Of a stretch of 64,000 bases of DNA, positions 53,320 through 61,318 are shown piece by piece. The DNA comes from Vibrio ponticus (GTDB lineage Bacteria; Pseudomonadota; Gammaproteobacteria; Enterobacterales; Vibrionaceae). Both the position numbers and the translations under genes were made by a program. The stretch lies in NCBI RefSeq assembly GCF_009938225.1, contig NZ_AP019658.1, forward strand, positions 558,001 to 622,000, written 5' to 3'. Each line of letters starts with the position of its first letter. The stretch's first letter is position 1. Below the pieces are notes generated by a model. The model did no database searches and was not told the DNA's origin. It worked only from the letters and a program-made list of their open reading frames with translations.

Positions 53320-54330
53320 ATGATCGCTTCTTGCAGTGTTTCTGCGTTCAGTGTGACCGCGGGTGAGCGCATGCTGAACGTATACAACTGGGCTGAATAT
53401 CTGCCAGTGGACGTAATTAAAGCGTTTGAAAAAGAGTATGACGTGACCGTCAACTACTCGACTTTCGAAAACAATGAAGCCATGTACACCAAGTTAAAGC
53501 TACTCGATAGCAAAGGGTACGATGTAGCATTTGCCTCAACTTATATCATCGCAAAGATGGGTCGAGAGGGAATGTTGGCGGATATCGATAAAGCTCAGCT
53601 TTCTCACCTTAAAGATGTGACTCCAAGTCTACTCAATCAATCATTTGATCCGAACAACCAATACTCAGTCCCATACGTTTGGGGTGTGACGGGTATTGCC
53701 TATAATGGCGACTACTACCAAGCAAGTGACGTACAAAGCTGGAGCGACCTGTGGAACGACGAGTTCCGTCAGCAAGTGATGCTTTTAGATGATGTACGTG
53801 ATGTATTTGGTATGGCGCTAAAATCTTTGGGCTACAGCATCAACTCCACTAACGAAAATGAAATCAAACAGGCATACCAACGCTTGCGCGAACTAAAACC
53901 AAACGTAGTGGTGTATAACTCTGATGCGCCTCAAGTTCCTTTTGTGACAGGTGAAGTCACCGCGGGTATGCAGTGGAATGGTAATGCCTATTTAGGGCGT
54001 GAAGAACTGCCAGAACTGGGTTTCGTCTACCCACAAGAGGGGGCGATTTTATGGATGGACAACTTTGTGATTCCGAAAGGTTCTGCGCACAAAGAACTTG
54101 CCCACCAGTTCATCAACTTTATCCTGCGCCCAGAAAACCAAGCTGAAATCGTTAAAACGTTAGGCTATCAAGCGCCAAGCAAAGCGGCAAAACAACATCT
54201 ACCAGTGGAAATGCAAAATGATCCGCTGATCTTCCCTGATGACGCTTTGATCTCGAATGGTGAATTTACTAATGATATCGGCACATTTGCCGAGGTTTAT
54301 CAGAAGTACTGGCAAAAACTTAAGAGCTAG
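53320..54330 (+). CDS. PotD/PotF-type polyamine-binding protein, start disrupted by an extra A
   Basis: A periplasmic substrate-binding protein (PotD/SpuD family): MLNVYNWAEYLPVDVIKAFEKEYDVTVNYSTFENNEAMYTKL and QVPFVTGEVTAGMQWNGNAY are typical. The open frame from this ATG begins MIASCSVSAFSVTAGE, which is only part of a signal peptide. Upstream, ATGAAAAAAGCAACAG (53289) would give MKKQQFITGLMIASC if it had five A after ATG instead of six. So the natural start seems to be one base out of frame. No permease or ATPase genes are adjacent. Confidence 0.8.
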   Translation: MIASCSVSAFSVTAGERMLNVYNWAEYLPVDVIKAFEKEYDVTVNYSTFENNEAMYTKLKLLDSKGYDVAFASTYIIAKMGREGMLADIDKAQLSHLKDVTPSLLNQSFDPNNQYSVPYVWGVTGIAYNGDYYQASDVQSWSDLWNDEFRQQVMLLDDVRDVFGMALKSLGYSINSTNENEIKQAYQRLRELKPNVVVYNSDAPQVPFVTGEVTAGMQWNGNAYLGREELPELGFVYPQEGAILWMDNFVIPKGSAHKELAHQFINFILRPENQAEIVKTLGYQAPSKAAKQHLPVEMQNDPLIFPDDALISNGEFTNDIGTFAEVYQKYWQKLKS

Positions 54331-54358
54331 TTAGTTACTTAAGAGTGAATCATTACTG

Positions 54359-54386
54359 AAGCCTCGCATTGTCGGGGCTTTTTTGT
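54359..54386 (+). terminator. Intrinsic terminator after the PotD-type gene
   Basis: AAGCCTCG, loop CATTGT, CGGGGCTT (one G-U pair) then TTTTTTG. Confidence 0.8.
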
Positions 54387-54414
54387 TGGTGTTATATCTT
54401 TTTAACGCTAAATC

Positions 54415-55026
54415 TCAAGGTTTAGTCGCGAGCAAAATGCCGAAGGCAAACAGACCGAGACCGCATGCTTGATTTAATCGCTTCTTGGTTTTTTGTAATA
54501 GTGCGCCAAGAAATTCGGAAGTAAATAAGGTAGCGACAAAACAAAACCATACCGCGTGCATCAAGATCATATAAACGCCGTAAATGAGTGCATTGCTTAA
54601 GCTGCCACCATCAAGTGCGAATACTTGGCTAAAAATACTCAAGAAAAACAGCATGGTTTTAGGGTTGAGTAGATTGCAAAGCAGCCCTTGAGCAAAATAT
54701 TGCTTGCTGCTTAGCTCGGCATTAAATTCACTTGGCGCTGCGTCTTCGCTACTTGCATTGAAGAATCCTTTTACACCAAGGTAAATCAAGTAAGCAGAAC
54801 CACAGTAACGAATTAGCTCAAATAGCCATACATTTTGTGAAATTAAGTAACTGATTCCTAGCACGCTGTAAGCGATATGAACGCTAATAGCTGCGCTAAT
54901 TCCAAGCGCTGTCACGATGCCTGCCTTGCGCCCTTGATTCAAACTGTTTTTTAGTACGAGAACAAAGTCAGCTCCTGGACTTATGACGATTAATAGACCT
55001 AATAAGGCAAGAGTCATGGCTTCCAT
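54415..55026 (-). CDS. LysE-family transporter
   Basis: A 203-residue six-helix exporter. LLIVISPGADFVLVLKNSLNQGRKAGIVTALGISAA is the family N-terminal signature and LLNPKTMLFFLSIFSQVF the mid-protein one. It is divergent from a LysR gene across 108 bp, the usual regulator arrangement for this family. The substrate is probably an amino acid. Confidence 0.9.
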   Translation of the reverse strand: MEAMTLALLGLLIVISPGADFVLVLKNSLNQGRKAGIVTALGISAAISVHIAYSVLGISYLISQNVWLFELIRYCGSAYLIYLGVKGFFNASSEDAAPSEFNAELSSKQYFAQGLLCNLLNPKTMLFFLSIFSQVFALDGGSLSNALIYGVYMILMHAVWFCFVATLFTSEFLGALLQKTKKRLNQACGLGLFAFGILLATKP

Positions 55027-55134
55027 TTTAAATCCTCAAGTAATTGGTATTGGTTAGATGGGCTGTATGCTAATCTGAAACTGAAATTTTAATAATCGAA
55101 ACGATTTCTGAAAAAATGTGAGGAAAATTCACGG

Positions 55135-56013
55135 ATGAGGCATTTGAAAGCGTTCCATGTATTTCATGTGGCGGCTAATTCAAGCAGCTATACAGAGGCA
55201 GCGGATAAACTGAATCTTACCCATGGCGCTGTAAGCAAACAGATCAAGACATTAGAGGAATACCTTTCTCAGTCTCTATTTTTTAAGAGTGGTCGTAATG
55301 TTTTGTTAACAAAGCAAGGTGAAACGTTAGCGCGTTATACTTCTGCCGCGTTTATGGAATTGGAGCGTGGCGTTGAGACGCTGACAAAAACACAGCAATA
55401 CCTTGAAGTGTCATGTGAGCCGACTCTAACCATGCGCTGGTTAATGTCTCGAATTACGGAGTTCAATGAACTGCATGAGACTGATGTGAGACTTTCTACA
55501 TCCGGTGGACCGGTGACCTTGGGCTCGACAACTGGGCTATCGCTCGCGATCCGCCGTGATGATTTCGAGATTGACCCGAATTACGTAAAAATTCCTTTGG
55601 TAGAAGAGTGGGTAGGGTTGGTGTGCTCTCCTGACTATTGGCAGCAAGTTAATGGGAGTTTACAGCAAGCTAAGTTGTTACACAGTCAAACCCGACCGGA
55701 TGCATGGCGAGATTGGATGCGCATAAGCGGTCAGTCTTTATTTCAAGGTAACCAAAGTCAAACTTTTGGGCATTTCTATTTTTGTTTGCAGGCGGCAGTT
55801 GATGGCTTGGGTATGGCGATAGGCTCTTATCCATTAATTGTTGATGATCTTAAACGTGGAAACTTAGTCGCGCCGTTTGGCTTCGTGCTATCAGGGCACA
55901 ATTACGTACTAATCAGCCAAGATAAACTGGTTGATGAACTCGAAATTGCTTTTTTGACATGGCTGGGTGCTAATATGCATCAATGCATACCAAAGCCGGA
56001 AGGTAAAGATTAG
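55135..56013 (+). CDS. LysR-family regulator (GcvA-like)
   Basis: A 292-residue LysR regulator. The helix-turn-helix is at about residues 3-62 (AFHVFHVAANSSSYTEAADKLNLTHGAVSKQIKTLEEYL), and VSCEPTLTMRWLMSRITEFNELH leads into the effector domain. The pattern is close to GcvA-type regulators. It likely controls the divergent LysE exporter; control of the downstream amidase is also possible. Confidence 0.9.
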   Translation: MRHLKAFHVFHVAANSSSYTEAADKLNLTHGAVSKQIKTLEEYLSQSLFFKSGRNVLLTKQGETLARYTSAAFMELERGVETLTKTQQYLEVSCEPTLTMRWLMSRITEFNELHETDVRLSTSGGPVTLGSTTGLSLAIRRDDFEIDPNYVKIPLVEEWVGLVCSPDYWQQVNGSLQQAKLLHSQTRPDAWRDWMRISGQSLFQGNQSQTFGHFYFCLQAAVDGLGMAIGSYPLIVDDLKRGNLVAPFGFVLSGHNYVLISQDKLVDELEIAFLTWLGANMHQCIPKPEGKD

Positions 56014-56228
56014 CCGCATTCATCAAAGCTAATGTTTATCAGTACGTCTTTCCGACGCTCGAGAAAAGTAATTGCTTAAATCTTAAGTTGGCGTATTGGG
56101 TATATAAGTTGGCGTTATTGGTCGAGTTTCATCAATACAAATTGCGTAAATTGTCTTCATCGAATCGTAAGGCGAAGAGCAAGGTTGTGAAGTGAATCAA
56201 CCTAACTTCTTCAAAGTAGGTGAAATTT

Positions 56229-57788
56229 ATGCAAATCAATAATCTAAAACGTCGCGAGTTTTTTAAGGTGCTGGGTGCAGGGGCGGCGACTGCAGCAGCG
56301 GTATCCTTGCCAGTTGGCGCGACGAGTTCTCATGCCGCACCAATTGATTTTAGAACGCCAGAACAACCTTTAGATGGTACGGCGATGGCGGAACTGGTGC
56401 GTAGTAAAAAAGTAACGCCTAAAGAGCTGGTTCAAGAAGCAATTTATAAAATTAATAAGACCAATCAGCAAGTCAATGCTGTGGTGTCAGAATGCTTTGA
56501 TCTCGCGCTAGAGCGCGCCGATTCAATCAATCCTAACTCGCCATTTGCAGGTGTCCCGTTATTAGCCAAAGATTGTGTCGATGTTGAAGGATTGGATTGC
56601 ACTTTAGGCTCATTGCTTAACAAAGGTCGTCGTCCTGAAGAGACATCATGGTTTATCCGCGCCGCGCATAACGCGGGGTTAAACACCATTGGCATGAGCA
56701 ACATTCCTGAGATGATGACCTTGGGCTGCACACAAAATCCACTCTATGGTGCGACGCGTAACCCTTGGGATCTTGCTAAAGGCGTGCACTCTTCAACCGG
56801 TGGTGGAGCGGCGGCGATCGCCGCAGGCTATACACCAATTATCCACTCGACTGATGGTGGTGGTTCATCGCGCATGCCCGCTTCCGCTACAGGCATTTTT
56901 GGCTACAAACCTAGCCGTGATCAACTGATCACTGGCTTAAGCAACGGCTCGACGCAAGAAGACTTTACTCACCAGTCTTTTATGTCTCGTACTGTACGAG
57001 ATACGGCTTTAGCGATATCAGTGACTGAAAATCATATTAAAGATGGTTTTGATACCCCTTTTGCGCGCACGGCAATAGGCATGGTGCATCGCCCGTTAAA
57101 TCGCCAAATTCGCGTCGGTGTGACTATGCGTGACATTCATGGACGCTTGCCAGATACGCCAACGCAACTCGCGATTAAATCGACGGTTGAGCTATTGGAG
57201 CAATTGGGGCATATCGTGGTTGAGGTCGATCAACCCGTAAATAACGCTGAACAATTTATGTTTAGTTATATGGGTGTATTTGGTAACAAAATGGCGCAGT
57301 TCGCTAGTCAGTTTGACGCTTTAGGTAAGCCGTTAGAATCAATGCCTGAGTTGGTTAGTGATAATGTCACTTATCTTGCCCGCACCATGCAGCTACGCGT
57401 GGAGAAAAATCCAAACTTGTACCAGCAATCACAGCAGGAGTGTCATCAGTTTGCGCTTAAACACAATCATGAGTTTTTCAAAAACATCGATGTGTGGCTA
57501 ACACCATGTACTCATCATGTACCAAAAGATATTAGTTATTTTGATCAAAAACAGCACTCAGGTGAAGAGATTTGGTTGCGTTCAGAAAGGTTGATGTCTT
57601 ACACGCCAATAGAAAATGTGGCAGGCAATCCTGTTATGTCAGTGCCGTTATATTGGAGCAAAGATAATATGCCTGTGGGCAGCCATTTTTCTGCGGCGCG
57701 AGGCAATGATCGATTGTTGTTTGAGTTAGCCTACCAACTAGAGGCAGCTCGACCTTGGTCGGATAAAAAAGCGCCAATCTACCTCTAA
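56229..57788 (+). CDS. Tat-exported amidase-signature hydrolase
   Basis: 519 residues with a twin-arginine signal (KRREFFKVLGAGAATAAAVSLP) and an amidase-signature domain. The catalytic Lys is in VPLLAKDCVD. The Ser-rich loop is SSTGGGAAAIAAG, and the nucleophile region is STDGGGSSRMPASATGIFGYKPS. The substrate amide is unknown; the Tat signal puts it in the periplasm. An ATG with TAGGTG upstream is preferred over the GTG nine bases earlier. It is followed by a DUF2860 outer-membrane protein and an AraC regulator on the same strand. Confidence 0.9.
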   Translation: MQINNLKRREFFKVLGAGAATAAAVSLPVGATSSHAAPIDFRTPEQPLDGTAMAELVRSKKVTPKELVQEAIYKINKTNQQVNAVVSECFDLALERADSINPNSPFAGVPLLAKDCVDVEGLDCTLGSLLNKGRRPEETSWFIRAAHNAGLNTIGMSNIPEMMTLGCTQNPLYGATRNPWDLAKGVHSSTGGGAAAIAAGYTPIIHSTDGGGSSRMPASATGIFGYKPSRDQLITGLSNGSTQEDFTHQSFMSRTVRDTALAISVTENHIKDGFDTPFARTAIGMVHRPLNRQIRVGVTMRDIHGRLPDTPTQLAIKSTVELLEQLGHIVVEVDQPVNNAEQFMFSYMGVFGNKMAQFASQFDALGKPLESMPELVSDNVTYLARTMQLRVEKNPNLYQQSQQECHQFALKHNHEFFKNIDVWLTPCTHHVPKDISYFDQKQHSGEEIWLRSERLMSYTPIENVAGNPVMSVPLYWSKDNMPVGSHFSAARGNDRLLFELAYQLEAARPWSDKKAPIYL

Positions 57789-57902
57789 CTAAAACATCTT
57801 AAACATAAAGCGCTCTAATCACCAACAACAATGTGTGGAAATAACGCTATGCCGCTTGGGCGCTAGCGTGGTTTCTTTACGTCCTAAATTTAAGGTTAAT
57901 TA

Positions 57903-58901
57903 ATGAAAGCAGCATGTTTTAACTTGGTTTTGCTCTCTTTGTTCACTTGTTCCGCAAACGCGGCTTTAGCGCCAGAGCAAGGCTTGAGCGGCAATATTAC
58001 TGTTTTATCTGGGGTTACTTCGAATTCAAGTAACCTTAATGTGAAACAAGATAACCAGCAAACAGCAGCGGATCTCGCATCAAAAGGCAGTGATGAAGCA
58101 AGTATCACTGCTGGGCTTCTTGGTTCTTTGCAATACACTTTTGGTGATTCCCTCGATAAGCAGCTCTTTATGGGGACCTCCCGTGAAGATATCGTGACTG
58201 GTTCGCTGGCGTTTGAATTGGGTTATCGCCAACAACTAGCGGGTGGCACCATAGTTGATATTGCAGTGCTGCCAACGCTAATCTCTGGTGAAGTTTGGGA
58301 TGATCCGTATGCAGTCGAGCAATCAAGAAACAAAACCGATTTGTCGGGCAACGTCTATCGTTTGCAGTTAACCAGCATCGTGGGTTCGAACTTTGATATT
58401 GATATGGCGGCGGGGGAATCAGATGTTGATGAGGAACGCACTGGAACTAAAGGTCTCGATCTAACGCAGCAGCAGCGAGATCTATTAACACGCGAGCGCA
58501 AATATTATTATTTTAAAACCGCCTATCGCCATGTAATACCGCAACAACAAGCGATGTTGATACCATCTCTTAACGTTTTTGCATCAGACTCTGAAGGGGA
58601 TGCGCTTTCTTTCATGAGTTATGGAGGAGAAGTGAGCTATGCACGCAGAATTAACCAGCATGGTTTTGTACTAACAGCGAGCGCGGCATGGCGAGACTAT
58701 GATGCAGAAAACCCTATTTTTGCACAGACACGTCAAGATAAAGATTTTGGGTTATTCCTCGCTTATGAATATGCCAATATCTGGGGCTACAAAGACTGGT
58801 CGTTGGTATCATTTGTTGGTGCACAAACTACACGCTCAAATATCGATTATTATCAGTCAGAACAATACATCATGTCCGTGGGTTTAGATTACAAGTTTTA
58901 A
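57903..58901 (+). CDS. DUF2860 outer-membrane protein
   Basis: A 332-residue protein with a signal peptide (cleavage near SANA) and alternating hydrophobic/aromatic strands to a C-terminal aromatic end (VGLDYKF), as for an outer-membrane barrel. GLSGNITVLSGVTSNSSNLNV at the mature N-terminus and ERKYYYFKTAYRHVIP are typical of the DUF2860 family common in vibrios. The function is not established. It follows the amidase by 114 bases. Confidence 0.88.
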   Translation: MKAACFNLVLLSLFTCSANAALAPEQGLSGNITVLSGVTSNSSNLNVKQDNQQTAADLASKGSDEASITAGLLGSLQYTFGDSLDKQLFMGTSREDIVTGSLAFELGYRQQLAGGTIVDIAVLPTLISGEVWDDPYAVEQSRNKTDLSGNVYRLQLTSIVGSNFDIDMAAGESDVDEERTGTKGLDLTQQQRDLLTRERKYYYFKTAYRHVIPQQQAMLIPSLNVFASDSEGDALSFMSYGGEVSYARRINQHGFVLTASAAWRDYDAENPIFAQTRQDKDFGLFLAYEYANIWGYKDWSLVSFVGAQTTRSNIDYYQSEQYIMSVGLDYKF

Positions 58902-58996
58902 ACTTGGTGCGCGTAGCAACTTAGATCTTAACGCAATGCGCTTTGAGGTCGACTTGGTTACACTATCATCAAAACCTCAAGCTTTGATGAACAGTA

Positions 58997-60019
58997 ATGA
59001 AGACCACGGAGTTTAGCATTCAATTACCGATATTTTGGTTTAAAACCTTTGATGCGGCGCTTAAGCGAAAGTTTGGCGAAAGTCGCAAGTTTTGGGGCGA
59101 TGATGAGCAGTACCAAGCATTATGTTTAGCTAACTCAGTGTCCGCATATCAACTTGAGCACGCGGTGGCGCAAGTTTACCAATGTCATGGCGAAGAGCTA
59201 ATCGAGTGTTTTAGTCTAACCGCCGAGCATTTTGATGAAATTGAGCTGGGAGCGCCAGTACTGGCGATGTTAACGGCTCCAACACTGACTCGTTTTTGTG
59301 AGCTACTTTGTCGTTACTCTATTCATATCCATCCACTTTTAAAATTGATATGTCGAGAAACAGAGCAAGGGGAGTTGGAGCTATGGACAGTCACACACGA
59401 GTTTGTGGACGAAATAACCTTAGTCAGTCATCTCAGTTTAGGGTTGTATTTGAGTGTGATCCTCAAGTTGATCCGCAGTTACTGTAAAAATGCGAATTTG
59501 CGTCTACCCATTCATATTAATCGCATCACCATTGATAAAGATGTGACGCCGCAGTTCGAGCGTATTTTTAACGTTGAAGTACGTACGGGTTATCCTGCTC
59601 GCTACTTCTTATTCAGTAAAGCATTAGTCGATAAGACTCATCGCCAGTTTGATCCTAATTTGCATGAGCAATTACAACTATTAGCTGAAAAACAAACCGA
59701 AAGCGTGGCGCAAAGCAGCTTCTTGTATAAAGTAAATAAGGTTTTGCAAAGTAAAGAAGTGAATATGATTAGCTTGGAAAGTGTCGCCGCTGAGCTAAAC
59801 ATGAGCCCACGCACCTTAAACCGACGTTTACAGCAAGAAGGGGTGAGTTTTCGCCGTCTGTATGACAAATATCGCCTAGAGCAGAGCTTAAAAATGCTCA
59901 ATCAAGATAATCTTAGTGTCACTTACATTGCTCACGAACTAGGTTTTTCAGATTCCAGTGCTTTCAGTCGCGCTTTTAAACGTTGGACAGGCGAATCTCC
60001 CAAGCAGAAAGTAAGTTAA
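58997..60019 (+). CDS. AraC-family regulator (OruR/arabinose-binding-like N-domain)
   Basis: A 340-residue regulator. The N-terminal 200 residues look like the all-helical effector domain of the OruR/AraC_binding_2 group. The C-terminal double helix-turn-helix is at about residues 245-335 (SLESVAAELNMSPRTLNRRLQQEGVSFRRLYDKYRLEQSLKML and IAHELGFSDSSAFSRAFKRWTGESP). It probably controls the amidase/DUF2860 pair upstream. Confidence 0.88.
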   Translation: MKTTEFSIQLPIFWFKTFDAALKRKFGESRKFWGDDEQYQALCLANSVSAYQLEHAVAQVYQCHGEELIECFSLTAEHFDEIELGAPVLAMLTAPTLTRFCELLCRYSIHIHPLLKLICRETEQGELELWTVTHEFVDEITLVSHLSLGLYLSVILKLIRSYCKNANLRLPIHINRITIDKDVTPQFERIFNVEVRTGYPARYFLFSKALVDKTHRQFDPNLHEQLQLLAEKQTESVAQSSFLYKVNKVLQSKEVNMISLESVAAELNMSPRTLNRRLQQEGVSFRRLYDKYRLEQSLKMLNQDNLSVTYIAHELGFSDSSAFSRAFKRWTGESPKQKVS

Positions 60020-60052
60020 TGGTTAAGCGTCAGTTAACCGGAAAAGCAGAAA

Positions 60053-60721
60053 ATGATGAAACCTATAAGCCTTGTTCGCCAACAATTTGATTCGTTGGGA
60101 TACCCAAATCATCCTGTGACTACCAGCCAAATTCGCCGCGTCTCAGCGCAAGTATTTCGACAACTCGAGAGCAAAGATATCGAGTCTGTTTTAGAACAAT
60201 GTGAAATTTTACTGGCAACTCAAGACTGGGCTTGTGGTGTTGTTGCTTATGACTGGGCGTTTCGGGTTCGTAAGCAATATACAGAGGCGACGTTTGAGGT
60301 GTTTGAGCGTTGGTTGTTTACCTATATTAAAGGCTGGGGAGATTGCGACGATTTTTGCACGCACGCCTTTGGTGAATTATTGGCGCAGAATAACGCGTTA
60401 TTTCCGCGAGTACTTCAGTGGGTAGAACATCCTAATTTTGCCGTACAAAGATCGGCAGCAGTGATACTGATCTACCCGATAAACAAAGGTCGAGACAGCG
60501 GCTTAAAGCCATTATTGGTCGCTGATAAGTTGATGGGAAGCGATCATCATTTAGTTCAAAAAGGCTATGGGTGGATGTTAAAAGTACTCAGCCGGCATCA
60601 ACCCCAAATGGTGATTGACTACCTGCGTCTTAAACATAAGCAGATGCCAAGAACTGCTTTTCGCTATGCTATCGAAAAGCTAGATAAGACGACTAAAAGC
60701 CAATTAATGTCTTTGAACTGA
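60053..60721 (+). CDS. AlkD-like HEAT-repeat DNA alkylation repair protein
   Basis: A 222-residue all-helical protein of the DNA alkylation repair (AlkD) family. The segments FEVFERWLFTYIKGWGDCDDFCTHAFGELLAQN, HPNFAVQRSAAVILIYPINKGR and LVQKGYGWMLKVLSRHQPQMVIDYL are as in the family. AlkD flips or excises alkylated bases without a classic active site pocket; whether this member is a glycosylase is not known. It starts 34 bases after the AraC gene. Either of two adjacent ATG codons could be used. Confidence 0.85.
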   Translation: MMKPISLVRQQFDSLGYPNHPVTTSQIRRVSAQVFRQLESKDIESVLEQCEILLATQDWACGVVAYDWAFRVRKQYTEATFEVFERWLFTYIKGWGDCDDFCTHAFGELLAQNNALFPRVLQWVEHPNFAVQRSAAVILIYPINKGRDSGLKPLLVADKLMGSDHHLVQKGYGWMLKVLSRHQPQMVIDYLRLKHKQMPRTAFRYAIEKLDKTTKSQLMSLN

Positions 60722-60724
60722 TGT

Positions 60725-60987
60725 TTATACCCAAGTGGCTTCAAGATGCAGGATTCAGAGCGTTGCCATTGATTCGAGTTCAAGGAAAACAACCCTGCTC
60801 TTTCCAAGTTGTTTGACGCAGCAATCGGGTCAATGACACGCTCCCAAAGGGCGAGTTGACTTGGTTTGTATACTTTGTTGTCGATTTTTGATTTAGACCC
60901 ACTAGACCTTTAAATCGCCGCCGCGTCTACAAACCAAGTCATTCTCGCTGAACCTAGCATCTCGAGGTTACTTGGGGATAAGTATAA
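60725..60987. mobile_element. MITE-like palindromic element, about 265 bp
   Basis: The left end TTATACCCAAGTGGCTTC, followed by AAGATGC, is matched in inverted form at the right end by GCATCTCGAGGTTACTTGGG then GATAAGTATA, an imperfect terminal inverted repeat of about 25-30 bp. Inside, GACTTGGTTTGTA (60858-60870) and TACAAACCAAGTC (60928-60940) are a perfect 13-bp inverted pair. No coding capacity. I have seen similar ends scattered in Vibrio genomes, but the family name is not known to me. Confidence 0.65.
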
Positions 60988-61318
60988 AAATGGAACTAAG
61001 TTCTATTATTGAGGTTTATTTGTGATTTTTTGCCCAATTTTATCGTGGTTAATAAGGTTGTTTGTATTTAAAAATGTTCATTAAATTAATTGGTTAGGTA
61101 AGAATTTTTCATATTTTGAAATCTAAGTGTATCAAAATGTGACATTGAGCCATGGAATGACTTTTAGTTCCTTTATTGCCTCGAGTTATAAGTGCGTGGG
61201 CAGTATATTCATCGGTAAATAGGTTGATAGTTCGGTTTTAATCCTATTTGGCTGTGGTCTTAAGTGAGTTAATGCTGCATTTGACCGCTCTGTCGTAATA
61301 CCGTTGATGAGTATCGCA
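60988..61318. other. Upstream region of the M66 protease gene
   Basis: About 330 bp, AT-rich, no gene. It presumably holds the protease promoter. No clear operator was seen. Confidence 0.4.

Noticed and set aside
53289..53370. ATG at 53289 as a separate small gene
   Set aside because: The frame ends after about 25 codons, and its sequence is better explained as the shifted start of the PotD-type gene.
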